Under the pieces are notes generated by a model. The model saw only the letters and a list, made by a program, of their open reading frames with translations. It did not search any database and was not told where the DNA came from. 64,000 nt of DNA, from NCBI RefSeq assembly GCF_001424585.1, contig NZ_LMPJ01000011.1, forward strand, positions 80,197 to 144,196. Reading direction: 5' to 3'. Each line of letters begins with the position of its first letter. Positions within the stretch are counted from its first letter, which is position 1. Both the position numbers and the translations under genes were made by a program. Shown here piece after piece: positions 41,623 through 49,591 of the stretch. The DNA is from Chryseobacterium sp. Leaf180 (GTDB lineage Bacteria > Bacteroidota > Bacteroidia > Flavobacteriales > Weeksellaceae).

Positions 41623-42618
41623 ATGGTAAAAATTGGCAATATCGAACTGCCCGAGTTTCCGCTGCTGCTGGCACCGATGGAAGATGTGAGCGACCCACCG
41701 TACAGAAGGCTTTGCAAAATGCATGGCGCAGATATGATGTATTCTGAATTTATTTCGTCTGAAGGCTTGATTCGCGATGCGATGAAAAGCAGAAAAAAAC
41801 TGGATATTTTCGATTACGAAAGACCCGTCGGAATTCAGATTTTTGGTGGTGACGAAGAGGCAATGGCGATGTCTGCAAGAATTGTGGAAACTGTAAATCC
41901 TGATTTGGTTGATATTAATTTTGGCTGTCCTGTAAAAAAAGTGGTCTGCAAAGGCGCTGGTGCAGGAGTTTTAAAGGATATTGATCTTATGGTACGTCTG
42001 ACGAAAGCTGTTGTAAGTTCTACAAGCCTTCCAGTAACCGTAAAAACCCGTTTAGGTTGGGACAGTCATTCGATAAACATCGACGAAGTGGCAGAACGCC
42101 TGCAGGAAACTGGTATTAAAGCATTGACTATTCATGCAAGAACGCGCGCACAAATGTATAAAGGCGAAGCTGACTGGGAACATATTTCAAGAATCAAGCA
42201 AAACCCAAATATTGAGATTCCTATTTTTGGAAATGGTGATATTGATTCTCCTGAAAAAGCTTTACAATACAAAAACAAATACGCATGCGACGGTATTATG
42301 ATTGGCCGTGCAGCGATAGGTTACCCATGGATTTTTAATGAAATCAAACATTTCTTTGCCACCGGAGAACATTTGGATTCGCCTACCATTTCAGACCGTC
42401 TCTTAGCAGTTCGTCAGCATGCAGAATGGAGCGCAGAATGGAAAGGTGAAAAATTGGGACTGATCGAAATGCGCCAGCATTACAGCAATTATTTTCGTGG
42501 AGTGCCGCATTTTAAAGATTTCAGACGGAAGTTTCTCGAAGTTTATTCGTTGGCTGAGATGGATGAAGTGATAAAAGAAACTCAGATTTTCTATGAGGAA
42601 TATCAGACACCGGTTTAA
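41623..42618 (+). CDS. dusB: tRNA dihydrouridine synthase
   Basis: 331 aa. FMN-dependent reduction of uridine in the tRNA D-loop. LLAPMEDVSDPPYRRL (FMN-binding start), DINFGCPVKKVVCKGAGAG with the catalytic Cys, VKTRLGWD, IHARTRAQMYKGEADW and NGDI...GIMIGRAAIGYPWIF are all DusB-type motifs. C-terminal helical tRNA-binding domain present. Single gene. Subgroup DusB is my best call from the motifs; the gene is certainly a dus. Confidence 0.95.
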   Translation: MVKIGNIELPEFPLLLAPMEDVSDPPYRRLCKMHGADMMYSEFISSEGLIRDAMKSRKKLDIFDYERPVGIQIFGGDEEAMAMSARIVETVNPDLVDINFGCPVKKVVCKGAGAGVLKDIDLMVRLTKAVVSSTSLPVTVKTRLGWDSHSINIDEVAERLQETGIKALTIHARTRAQMYKGEADWEHISRIKQNPNIEIPIFGNGDIDSPEKALQYKNKYACDGIMIGRAAIGYPWIFNEIKHFFATGEHLDSPTISDRLLAVRQHAEWSAEWKGEKLGLIEMRQHYSNYFRGVPHFKDFRRKFLEVYSLAEMDEVIKETQIFYEEYQTPV

Positions 42619-42662
42619 ATCATGATAAACTGGATATCTGCTTTTACACAGTTTTTAAAACA

Positions 42663-42690
42663 CAACCCATCAGAATCTGATGGGTTTATT
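42663..42690 (+). terminator. Hairpin after dus
   Basis: AACCCATCAGA / TCTGATGGGTT perfect 11-bp stem with one-base loop, followed by TTATTTATT; a modest T-run. Confidence 0.65.
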
Positions 42691-42715
42691 TATTCTGCTT
42701 TATGTAGAAAAGAAA

Positions 42716-43030
42716 CTATTTTTTAATATCCGTTTTCACTTCTTGGTATGTTTTTTCTATAGCTTTCGCTCCCTTTTGAGCGGTTTTTTCTGTCCATTTC
42801 ACTCCGTTTTTCACTCCCTTTTCAGTTGCTTTTGCTCCTTTTTTAGCGGTTTCACCTGTCCATTCCGCTCCTTTCTGCACACCTTTTTTTGTTGCAACCG
42901 CTCCTTTTTTAGCCACATTTCCTACGACTTTAGCATCCTGCTTCACCGCTTCTTTTACCGTTTGCTTCTCCTGAGCACCGACTGATATTGTGATCAGTAC
43001 AACAGCAAACATTGTAATTATTTTTTTCAT
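42716..43030 (-). CDS. Secreted Lys/Ala-rich protein with 22-residue repeats
   Basis: 104 aa. Signal peptide MKKIITMFAVVLITISVGAQ. The mature protein is built from 22-residue units: residues 40-61 (AKKGAVATKKGVQKGAEWTGE T), 62-83 and 84-104, sharing the pattern A-KKGA-A-KGV-GV-WT--T. The composition (Lys, Ala, Gly, Glu, Thr; no Cys) and the period suggest amphipathic helices like LEA-type or apolipoprotein repeats. Periplasmic or outer-membrane-associated; role unknown. Monocistronic with no close neighbours. Confidence 0.75.
   Translation of the reverse strand: MKKIITMFAVVLITISVGAQEKQTVKEAVKQDAKVVGNVAKKGAVATKKGVQKGAEWTGETAKKGAKATEKGVKNGVKWTEKTAQKGAKAIEKTYQEVKTDIKK
42719..42913 (-). repeat. 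Three tandem 66-bp coding repeats
   Basis: Units at 42848-42913, 42782-42847 and 42719-42781 (last one 63 bp), encoding the 22-residue repeats of the secreted protein. The first two are the most alike; the third has diverged. Confidence 0.75.
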
Positions 43031-43154
43031 TGTCTTTAAAATTTAAACTAAATTACTTTTTATTTTATTTAAAATTCTTTTTCTAGCAATTCTTGTGATG
43101 TATCAGATTGTTCAAAAATTAATCATTGGTCTAATAAAGTAATCGAGAAATATA

Positions 43155-43195
43155 AATGGCAAACCCACCAAAGTTTGATGGGTTTTGTCATTTTA
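43155..43195. terminator. Hairpin at the 3' end of deoC
   Basis: AAATGGCAAACCCACCAAA / TTTGATGGGTTTTGTCATTT imperfect long stem, overlapping the deoC stop; T-run is weak on the minus strand. It encodes the same AACCCATCA-type arm as the hairpin after dus. Confidence 0.55.
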
Positions 43196-43936
43196 ATATG
43201 TCGCAGAAGAATCTTTATCAGAGATTAAAGATAAGGCGGAGGAAGTTCCTATTCTCTTTACACCGAGATCAATCATTTTTTCGGCATCATCGGGAGTTCG
43301 TACTCCGCCTGCGGCTTTTACAGGTATCTTACCGGCGTTATCGAGCATTATTTTGATGCCTTCAAAAGTGGCTCCGTTTGGCTTTCCATTTTCTGTTTCA
43401 TAAAAGCCGGTAGAGGATTTCACAAAAATATTTTCTTCCTTTCCTGCGAAAAACTGCGTTGCCCAACCGGAAATTTTAGAAGTAAGTTCGGCAATTTGAG
43501 TATTGTTCAAAGCTGCGATTTCGATAATCCACTTTGCAATTTTTTTATTTTGAAGGCAAAGTTCTGTGCATTGCTGAAACTCGTTTTCTATGTAGGAAAT
43601 ATTTCCTTTAAGATATTCATGATAGTTAATCACAAAATCAAGCTCGTCGGCACCAGCTTCAATGGCATTCTTTGCTTCGGCGAGTTTTTCCTCAACCGAT
43701 CCATAACCTTCGTGAAAACCAATCACCGTTCCGATGACTACTTTTCTCCCTTTTTCATTTAAATATTTTTTAACATCTGAAACAAACTCAGGGCGAATCA
43801 TCACGGCAAAGATCTTGTGCAAAACCGCTTCATCAATAAGATTCTTCACTTTTTGCCAGGTTTCTTCCTGCGAAAGCCCGGATTGAGCCGATGTTTTTAA
43901 ATAAGTTGAATCTAAATACGCTGCAATATCCTTCAT
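43193..43936 (-). CDS. deoC: Deoxyribose-phosphate aldolase
   Basis: 247 aa. Splits 2-deoxyribose 5-phosphate into glyceraldehyde 3-phosphate and acetaldehyde in deoxynucleoside catabolism. DeoC motifs: FVKSSTGF with the Schiff-base lysine, and VKAAGGVRTPDDAEKMI. YLDSTYLKTSAQ at the start matches the DxTxLK motif. Lies 2 nt after an Lrp/AsnC regulator stop codon, so the two form an operon; no other deo genes are present. Confidence 0.96.
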   Translation of the reverse strand: MKDIAAYLDSTYLKTSAQSGLSQEETWQKVKNLIDEAVLHKIFAVMIRPEFVSDVKKYLNEKGRKVVIGTVIGFHEGYGSVEEKLAEAKNAIEAGADELDFVINYHEYLKGNISYIENEFQQCTELCLQNKKIAKWIIEIAALNNTQIAELTSKISGWATQFFAGKEENIFVKSSTGFYETENGKPNGATFEGIKIMLDNAGKIPVKAAGGVRTPDDAEKMIDLGVKRIGTSSALSLISDKDSSATY

Positions 43937-43938
43937 AC

Positions 43939-44415
43939 TTACACTTTTAGCTGACGCAGGATTTTTTGGTCTAACGAAATAAATGTTTCCGTTTTTTCAA
44001 TCGCTTTAATGTGCTGAATTTTCGTCAAAACATCCAGCAAATGCTCATTGTCCCGGCAGATCACTTTTATAAAAAGCGAATGATTTCCTGTAGTGTAATG
44101 GGCTTCAACTACTTCATTTACATCCTGCAAAAGCTCAATAACTTCATTATAATAGCTCGGCTGAACCAGAGAGACACTTACAAAAGCAACTACTTTGTAA
44201 CCAATTTTTCGGGGATTTAAAATGGAAATAGTACTTTCAATAACTTCAGCATTCTCAAGTTTTTTGATTCGCTGATGAACGGCAGTCGTGGAAATGCCCA
44301 CTTTTGTGGCGATATGCGCTAAAGACGTCTTAGAGTTATCGACCAGCATGTAAATAATCTCACGGTCGATCGCGTCTAGGTGATAGGCAGAATCTTGTAA
44401 ATTTTTACCAGGCAT
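43939..44415 (-). CDS. Lrp/AsnC family transcriptional regulator
   Basis: 158 aa. N-terminal winged HTH (LAHIATKVGISTTAVHQRIKK, written as TKVGISTTAVHQRIKKLENA at about 40-59) and a C-terminal RAM/AsnC ligand-binding domain (GYKVVAFVSVSL, HYTTGNHSLFIKVIC). Typical length. First in a two-gene operon with deoC, which suggests it may control deoC or itself, but Lrp-type regulators often act elsewhere. Confidence 0.93.
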   Translation of the reverse strand: MPGKNLQDSAYHLDAIDREIIYMLVDNSKTSLAHIATKVGISTTAVHQRIKKLENAEVIESTISILNPRKIGYKVVAFVSVSLVQPSYYNEVIELLQDVNEVVEAHYTTGNHSLFIKVICRDNEHLLDVLTKIQHIKAIEKTETFISLDQKILRQLKV

Positions 44416-44445
44416 AGTTTTTTAGTTTTATGGTTTATTAATAGT

Positions 44446-45393
44446 TCAGCGGTCTTTCGGAAGATTGTCAAGTAAGACAAAAACCGGAAAATGGTCGCTA
44501 AATCCTCCTAAGTATCGGGTTCCGGCGTAGGTGCGGAACGGGCGGCCAGAATAGGCTCCGGCAGTAATAGTCATCTGGTGAGGCTTGAAAATTCCTGCAT
44601 CATGAAACTGCAGGCCCTCACGGTTATGGAAAAAGTTCTGTGATAAAATAATTTGATCAAATAGTAAACCATTTTTGTGATGATAGGCAGAAAATTGACT
44701 ATCTGCATACATTTCAGCAAATGGATTTGTCATTAAATTTTGCTTATTTTCATTTGACAGAAAACTGCGAAGCTTCTCGTCATCAGGGTTTTCATTAAAA
44801 TCACCACAGACCAAAACTTTCGCATTTTCGTTTTTAATCAAATCAGAAATCCTGTTTTTAATTTCATTTAAAATAAAAGCACGCTTCGGAAGATTGATAT
44901 CTTTTTCTCTTTTTGAAGGTAAATGGAGAACGAAAACATGAATAATTTCTTCGTTTACAGAGAGTTTACAATACAAAACGTCGCGCGTCGTATCAAAAGG
45001 TTCTTTGGATTCATAATCTTTCTCAAAGAAAAAAGTAATGGGTTCAGAGTGTAGAAGTTCGACTTTCCGCTTGTCGTAAAGGAGCGCGACATCAATTTTT
45101 CTTTCGTCGAGAGAATCAAAATGGGCAATTCCAAATTCAGAATCAAACGGTGGAAGTTTGATTAAATCTTCCAGCGTCTGTCTTCCCGAAATCTCAGAAA
45201 GTCCGATGAATAAAGGCAGAATATTACTCTCTTCTTTCATCAGCCGGAATGCTCCGGAAATTTTATGAAGTTTGTTTTGATACCGACGCTCATCCCAGTT
45301 GTGAAGCCCGGAAACAGTTGGATCAAATTTATGAACCGGTTTCTTATCAGGGACAAAAAAATTTTCTACGTTGTAAAATACAGCCAACTCCAT
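44446..45393 (-). CDS. Endonuclease/exonuclease/phosphatase (EEP) family protein
   Basis: 315 aa, no signal peptide. EEP fold markers: FYNVENFF at the start (Asn-Glu metal site), VFVLHLPSK, LVCGDFNENPDD (GDFN) and FSDHFPVFV (SDH) at the C-terminus. Could act on DNA, RNA or phospholipid-type substrates; lack of a secretion signal favours a cytoplasmic enzyme. 68 nt downstream of trmD on the same strand. Confidence 0.9.
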   Translation of the reverse strand: MELAVFYNVENFFVPDKKPVHKFDPTVSGLHNWDERRYQNKLHKISGAFRLMKEESNILPLFIGLSEISGRQTLEDLIKLPPFDSEFGIAHFDSLDERKIDVALLYDKRKVELLHSEPITFFFEKDYESKEPFDTTRDVLYCKLSVNEEIIHVFVLHLPSKREKDINLPKRAFILNEIKNRISDLIKNENAKVLVCGDFNENPDDEKLRSFLSNENKQNLMTNPFAEMYADSQFSAYHHKNGLLFDQIILSQNFFHNREGLQFHDAGIFKPHQMTITAGAYSGRPFRTYAGTRYLGGFSDHFPVFVLLDNLPKDR

Positions 45394-45461
45394 TATAATC
45401 TTTATAATTCCATCTTTAAGTTATGAAAGATCATCAAAAAACTCACCAATCAGCAGATTTT

Positions 45462-46133
45462 TCACAGCAGATCAGGACGCTTTTCTTCAGTAATTCTCAC
45501 GGCTTCATCGTGTCGCCAGTCTTCAATTTTTTTAAAATTTCCACTCAGTAAAATCTTCGGAACTTCCAGACCTTTATAAATTTCAGGCCTCGTGTAAATT
45601 GGCGGTGACAGCAAGTCATCCTGAAAACTGTCGGTAAGTGCACTCTGCTCGTCATTCAAAACTCCGGGAAGCAGACGGATGACTGAGTCTGCCAATACAC
45701 AAGCTGCAAGCTCGCCGCCAGTCAGAACAAAATCACCGATCGAAATTTCTTTGGTGATATGCAGATCGCGAACGCGCTGATCGATTCCTTTATAATGTCC
45801 GCAAAGAAAAAGAAGATTTTTTTTGATAGACAGTGTGTTGGCGATCTTCTGGTTCAAAGTTTCACCATCGGGTGTCAGATAGATAATTTCGTCGTAATCG
45901 CGCTGAGATTTTAATTCAGAAATGCATTTGTCAATAGGTTCAATCATCATTACCATTCCGGCACCGCCGCCATAAGGCTCGTCATCGATCTGCCTTTGCT
46001 TATTTACCGACCAGTTTCTCAGCTGATGAAAATGCACTTCTACGAGACCTTTGTCAGCAGCACGCTTCAGGATAGACGCCTGAAAAGGACTTTCCATGAG
46101 TTCCGGAAGCACACTTATTATATCAATTCTCAT
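45462..46133 (-). CDS. trmD: tRNA (guanine-N1-)-methyltransferase
   Basis: 223 aa. SAM-dependent m1G37 methylation of tRNA. SPOUT knot motifs are intact: [52 protein letters not shown], and [12 protein letters not shown]. Full length. The start overlaps the stop of the NDH-2 gene by 4 nt, so the two are translationally coupled; rpsP/rimM/rplS, the usual partners, are not here. Confidence 0.97.
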   Translation of the reverse strand: MRIDIISVLPELMESPFQASILKRAADKGLVEVHFHQLRNWSVNKQRQIDDEPYGGGAGMVMMIEPIDKCISELKSQRDYDEIIYLTPDGETLNQKIANTLSIKKNLLFLCGHYKGIDQRVRDLHITKEISIGDFVLTGGELAACVLADSVIRLLPGVLNDEQSALTDSFQDDLLSPPIYTRPEIYKGLEVPKILLSGNFKKIEDWRHDEAVRITEEKRPDLL

Positions 46134-47392
46134 TGTTCCGTATTGTTTTTTACATTCGGCGAAATAATCAGTCGCAGTGACGAATCTTTATTGAAATAGC
46201 TCCACATCCAGTTGAAGAAGATGGCAAGCTTGTTTCGCACGCTCAAAATAAGCATTAAATGTAAAAACATCCAAAAATACCAGGCAAAAAGTCCCTGAAA
46301 TTTTATAAAAGGAAGATCCACGACCGCTCTGTGCTTCCCGATTGTCGCCATAGAACCCTGATCCTTATACTCATACTCTTCCCACGGCTCGCTTTTTTTT
46401 CTCAAAAAATTTTTGCCTAAATTTTTTGCCTGATGAATGGCCACATTTGCCACCTGAGGATGACCTTGCGGATACTTGGGCGTTTCCATGTAGGCAATAT
46501 CACCGATCGCAAAAATATTATCGTAACCTTTGATTTTATTATGGCGGTCGACGATGTATCGGTTTCGTACGAGTTTTTCAGAAGGAAAACCTTCAATTAC
46601 ATTTCCGGTAACACCGGCTGCCCAGATTACATTATTGGAAGGAATCGTTTTTCCGCTTTTCAGATGAACTTTATCGCCGTCATATTCTGTAACTACTTCG
46701 CCGCTCATAAATCGTACACCGAGATCTTTCAGGTATTGTTCAGATTTATCCTGAGACTCGTGGCTCATTACTGCCAAAGGCTTTTCAGTCGAACTTACCA
46801 GAATAATCTCCAGCTGACTGAAATTCATATACGGATAATCTCGTGGCAGAATTTCTTTTTTCATTTCAGAAAATGCGCCTGCCAACTCAACGCCTGTCGG
46901 TCCGCTTCCGACAATTACAATATTCCAGTTGCCGTCGTCGCTGCGTCTTTTCTCTAAGATCAATTTTTCAAAAGTGAGCAAAACATGATTTCTGATACTG
47001 ATGGCTTCCTGTGTGTTTTTCATTCCGAAAGCCTGTTTTTCGAGATCTTTATTGCCGAAAAAGTTGGTTTTGCAACCTGTTGCGATAATCAGTTTATCAT
47101 ATGTAAATTCGGCATCATCAGCGATGACTTTGTTTTGTTCGGGAATGATTTTCTGAACTTCTGTAAGCCTGAACTGCGTGTTTCTGGAGGCCTGAAATAT
47201 TTTTCTGAACGGAAAAGATATGTTGGAAGGCTCAATTCGTCCGCAGGCAACCTGATAAAAAAGCGGCTGAAACATATGGTGATTCACCTTATCGAGCACA
47301 AGCACTTTTTTGTTTTTGTTGTTTAATGATTTTGCAAGCTGCAGACCGGCAAAACCTCCGCCGATGATGATGATCTTTTCACGAGTTTCCAT
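46130..47392 (-). CDS. Type II NADH:quinone oxidoreductase (NDH-2) / NAD(P)/FAD-dependent oxidoreductase
   Basis: 420 aa. Two dinucleotide-binding folds: [13 protein letters not shown] (FAD, residues 8-20) and [15 protein letters not shown] (NAD). [14 protein letters not shown] and [10 protein letters not shown] match NDH-2. The C-terminal ~65 residues are rich in aromatic and hydrophobic residues ([19 protein letters not shown]), the membrane-attachment region. Passes electrons from NADH to menaquinone without pumping protons. Upstream of trmD with a 4-nt overlap. Confidence 0.92.
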   Translation of the reverse strand: METREKIIIIGGGFAGLQLAKSLNNKNKKVLVLDKVNHHMFQPLFYQVACGRIEPSNISFPFRKIFQASRNTQFRLTEVQKIIPEQNKVIADDAEFTYDKLIIATGCKTNFFGNKDLEKQAFGMKNTQEAISIRNHVLLTFEKLILEKRRSDDGNWNIVIVGSGPTGVELAGAFSEMKKEILPRDYPYMNFSQLEIILVSSTEKPLAVMSHESQDKSEQYLKDLGVRFMSGEVVTEYDGDKVHLKSGKTIPSNNVIWAAGVTGNVIEGFPSEKLVRNRYIVDRHNKIKGYDNIFAIGDIAYMETPKYPQGHPQVANVAIHQAKNLGKNFLRKKSEPWEEYEYKDQGSMATIGKHRAVVDLPFIKFQGLFAWYFWMFLHLMLILSVRNKLAIFFNWMWSYFNKDSSLRLIISPNVKNNTEQ

Positions 47393-47438
47393 GAGGTAAA
47401 TTTAGTGTTAAAATATAGCATCTGAAAGCTTAAAAACT

Positions 47439-47446
47439 TAGTTTTG
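47439..47446 (+). promoter_or_regulatory. -7 box of GH25 gene promoter (TAGTTTTG)
   Basis: Exact TAnnTTTG, 8 nt before the ATG at 47455; very short leader expected. Confidence 0.6.
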
Positions 47447-47454
47447 TAAACCGA

Positions 47455-48318
47455 ATGAGCCAGAAAAGATACACCAAAAAAACTGCCACAAAAATCCGTA
47501 AAAACCGGCAGAAAAATTATTTCAACCGCAGAAAAATCATTCTGCTGTTACTTTTGGTTTCACTTCTCGGCACCGGCCTTTATCTACGTCAGAATATCAG
47601 CTATTATTACGCAATGTATTTTGACCGTTTTACGCACAAAAAACTGCAAAACAGCGAAACGGAAACACAGCGCATCCAGAAAATCATCAGCAACAATCTG
47701 GATAAAACCTACGGTTTTGATATTTCGCATTATCAGAATAAAAAAGATATTCAGTGGGACAGTTTGAGTATTGGCAACCGTACCATTCCGCTTCAGTTTG
47801 TGATTATGCGCGCTACAATGGGAAACCGAAGCGCCGACCGTCACTTCTCAGATTTCTGGGAACTCGCAAAAAAGCATAATCTCGTTCGCGGCGCTTATCA
47901 TTTTTACCGTGCAGATGAAGATCCCATTATTCAGGCAAATAATTTTCTGGCGAATGTAAAGCTTGAAAGCGGCGATCTGCCGCCGGTTTTAGATATTGAA
48001 AAAATTCCCAGAAAAAAATCGACGGCGAAGCTAGTAGAAGACCTGAAAGTATGGTGCAAAATCGTGGAAGAAACCTACGGGAAGAAGCCGATTATCTACA
48101 CTTATTATCATTATTACAAAGATTTTTTGCAGGGTGAATTCGACGATTATCCTCTTTGGCTGGCAAATTACAATGATGTTCCCGCGCCTTCGCCGGATAC
48201 TGACTGGGATCTCTGGCAGTTTTCGGAGAAAGGAATCGTATACGGAATCAATACAAAAGTTGATCTGAATGTGTATAACGGAAGTTTTTGGTCTCTGAAA
48301 AACATGACGATTGACTGA
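47455..48318 (+). CDS. Glycoside hydrolase family 25 protein (lysozyme/muramidase)
   Basis: 287 aa. Very basic N-terminus (MSQKRYTKKTATKIRKNRQK), one membrane helix (about 28-44) and an extracytoplasmic GH25 domain. Active-site residues: D89 in YGFDISHYQ, and D180 with E182 in PPVLDIEKI. WQFSEKGIVYGINTKVDLN is the conserved final strand. Membrane-tethered muramidase for cell-wall turnover, or an anti-competitor enzyme; location in the inner membrane favours the former. Confidence 0.92.
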   Translation: MSQKRYTKKTATKIRKNRQKNYFNRRKIILLLLLVSLLGTGLYLRQNISYYYAMYFDRFTHKKLQNSETETQRIQKIISNNLDKTYGFDISHYQNKKDIQWDSLSIGNRTIPLQFVIMRATMGNRSADRHFSDFWELAKKHNLVRGAYHFYRADEDPIIQANNFLANVKLESGDLPPVLDIEKIPRKKSTAKLVEDLKVWCKIVEETYGKKPIIYTYYHYYKDFLQGEFDDYPLWLANYNDVPAPSPDTDWDLWQFSEKGIVYGINTKVDLNVYNGSFWSLKNMTID

Positions 48319-48321
48319 TTT

Positions 48322-49452
48322 CTATTTGAAAGGCTTCCGCTGAATCCATTCCGGTTGCGGATTGATCGCCGTGAAAATCTTTTTCATAAACGGATTTATC
48401 ATCTGATTCTGATGTTTGATCAAACCAAAAATTTCTGAAGGTTCGGCGCCAACCGTCGATTTTATTTCTAAAGCTGTGCGCCCGAAAATTATTCTCGTAA
48501 AACGGTGATCAATCGAAAATTCTGTCATATCAAGCAGCATATTCATATACAGCTGCTTTTCCTTCTGAATGCTTTTTTCATAGCCAAGAAAATACGTGTC
48601 GACATCTTCGCCGTTAAGAATCACCGTGCAGAAACCAATGAGTTTTTCGTCTAAAAAATATCCAAAGACGACAAATTTATCTTGTAGCGATTTTTTAAGC
48701 TCGATAAAATGATTTTCATTCAAAAAGAAAGTATTGAACGGTGCATTTTCAGCGACGTTTTGATACAGAAGATTCATTCCGTTTTTATAACTTTCCAGCT
48801 GTTCTAAGTTCAGTTCTGATTTTTGAATTTCTACACTTTTCTTACGCGCCGTTTTTGCACGAAGCCGGTACTTTTTTGAAAAGTCATTCACATAATCATC
48901 AAAATTTTTCCAGCCAGGTTTTAAATTTAAAATCATATTCGGCTGCACAGAAAACCTGAAATAAGATTTAAAATCATCAGTATCAAACTTTTTCACAAAA
49001 TCGCGGCTGTAATCTTTAAAGATAATTAAAGACGTTTTCGCATGATTTTTCTGAAGAAAAGTGGCGGCAGACTGTAATAATTTTAAAATATCTTCTGCTG
49101 AAATCTTATCAGAATCAAAATAAAACCCATTTTGTCCGGTGAGCATATTATTGCCGACGATCATAATACTCCGGCTGAATTTCTTTGCGCCCCAGTTTCG
49201 CAGATTGCAGGTCGTTTCATTTTTCTGAAAAGTTTTATGTTCCGAAAAATTTAAAAACTGAAAAAGTGCGCCACCGACAAGTTCATCATTAAACAAAAAT
49301 CCGGCGTAAACGCAGTTCATATTTTCGGGTGCAGAATGATCCAAAGCTTGAAAATATGCCTGCGAAAGCATCACGTTGTTTTTGCCAACGATGTGGTCCC
49401 AGTTTTTGGGAAGCGCAGAAGCCGTTTTAAAAATGGTAAAGGTGTACGACAT
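48322..49452 (-). CDS. GNAT-fold / BioF2-like acyltransferase-type protein
   Basis: 376 aa, no signal peptide. Two GNAT-like halves as in FemAB-type and peptidogalycan-biosynthesis-like proteins: FNDELVGGALFQFLNF in the first, and FLDEKLIGFCTVILNGEDVDTYFLGYE in the second, followed by MLLDMTEFSIDHRFTRIIFGRTALEIKS. Likely transfers an acyl or aminoacyl group; the substrate cannot be read. Convergent with the GH25 gene (3 nt between), a possible wall connection but this may be chance. Confidence 0.8.
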   Translation of the reverse strand: MSYTFTIFKTASALPKNWDHIVGKNNVMLSQAYFQALDHSAPENMNCVYAGFLFNDELVGGALFQFLNFSEHKTFQKNETTCNLRNWGAKKFSRSIMIVGNNMLTGQNGFYFDSDKISAEDILKLLQSAATFLQKNHAKTSLIIFKDYSRDFVKKFDTDDFKSYFRFSVQPNMILNLKPGWKNFDDYVNDFSKKYRLRAKTARKKSVEIQKSELNLEQLESYKNGMNLLYQNVAENAPFNTFFLNENHFIELKKSLQDKFVVFGYFLDEKLIGFCTVILNGEDVDTYFLGYEKSIQKEKQLYMNMLLDMTEFSIDHRFTRIIFGRTALEIKSTVGAEPSEIFGLIKHQNQMINPFMKKIFTAINPQPEWIQRKPFK

Positions 49453-49562
49453 AAAAGATGAAACTCTCGCAGTTTTAAATAAAAACTCCGGAAACCGCGA
49501 GCCAAAGCTACGTTTAATAACGCATAACCCAGATTAATACCTTTAAAGCTTTTATAATTTCG

Positions 49563-49570
49563 TACTTTTG
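49563..49570 (+). promoter_or_regulatory. -7 box of ABC-F gene promoter (TACTTTTG)
   Basis: Exact consensus, 21 nt before the ATG at 49592. Confidence 0.65.
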
Positions 49571-49591
49571 CGCCACAAAATTTGAATATCA

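Noticed and set aside
42621..42725. 34-codon frame after dus
   Set aside because: It runs through the terminator hairpin and has no family features.
46433..46957. 174-codon open frame antisense to the NDH-2 gene
   Set aside because: Shadow of a well-supported gene; no signal, no motif, no promoter.
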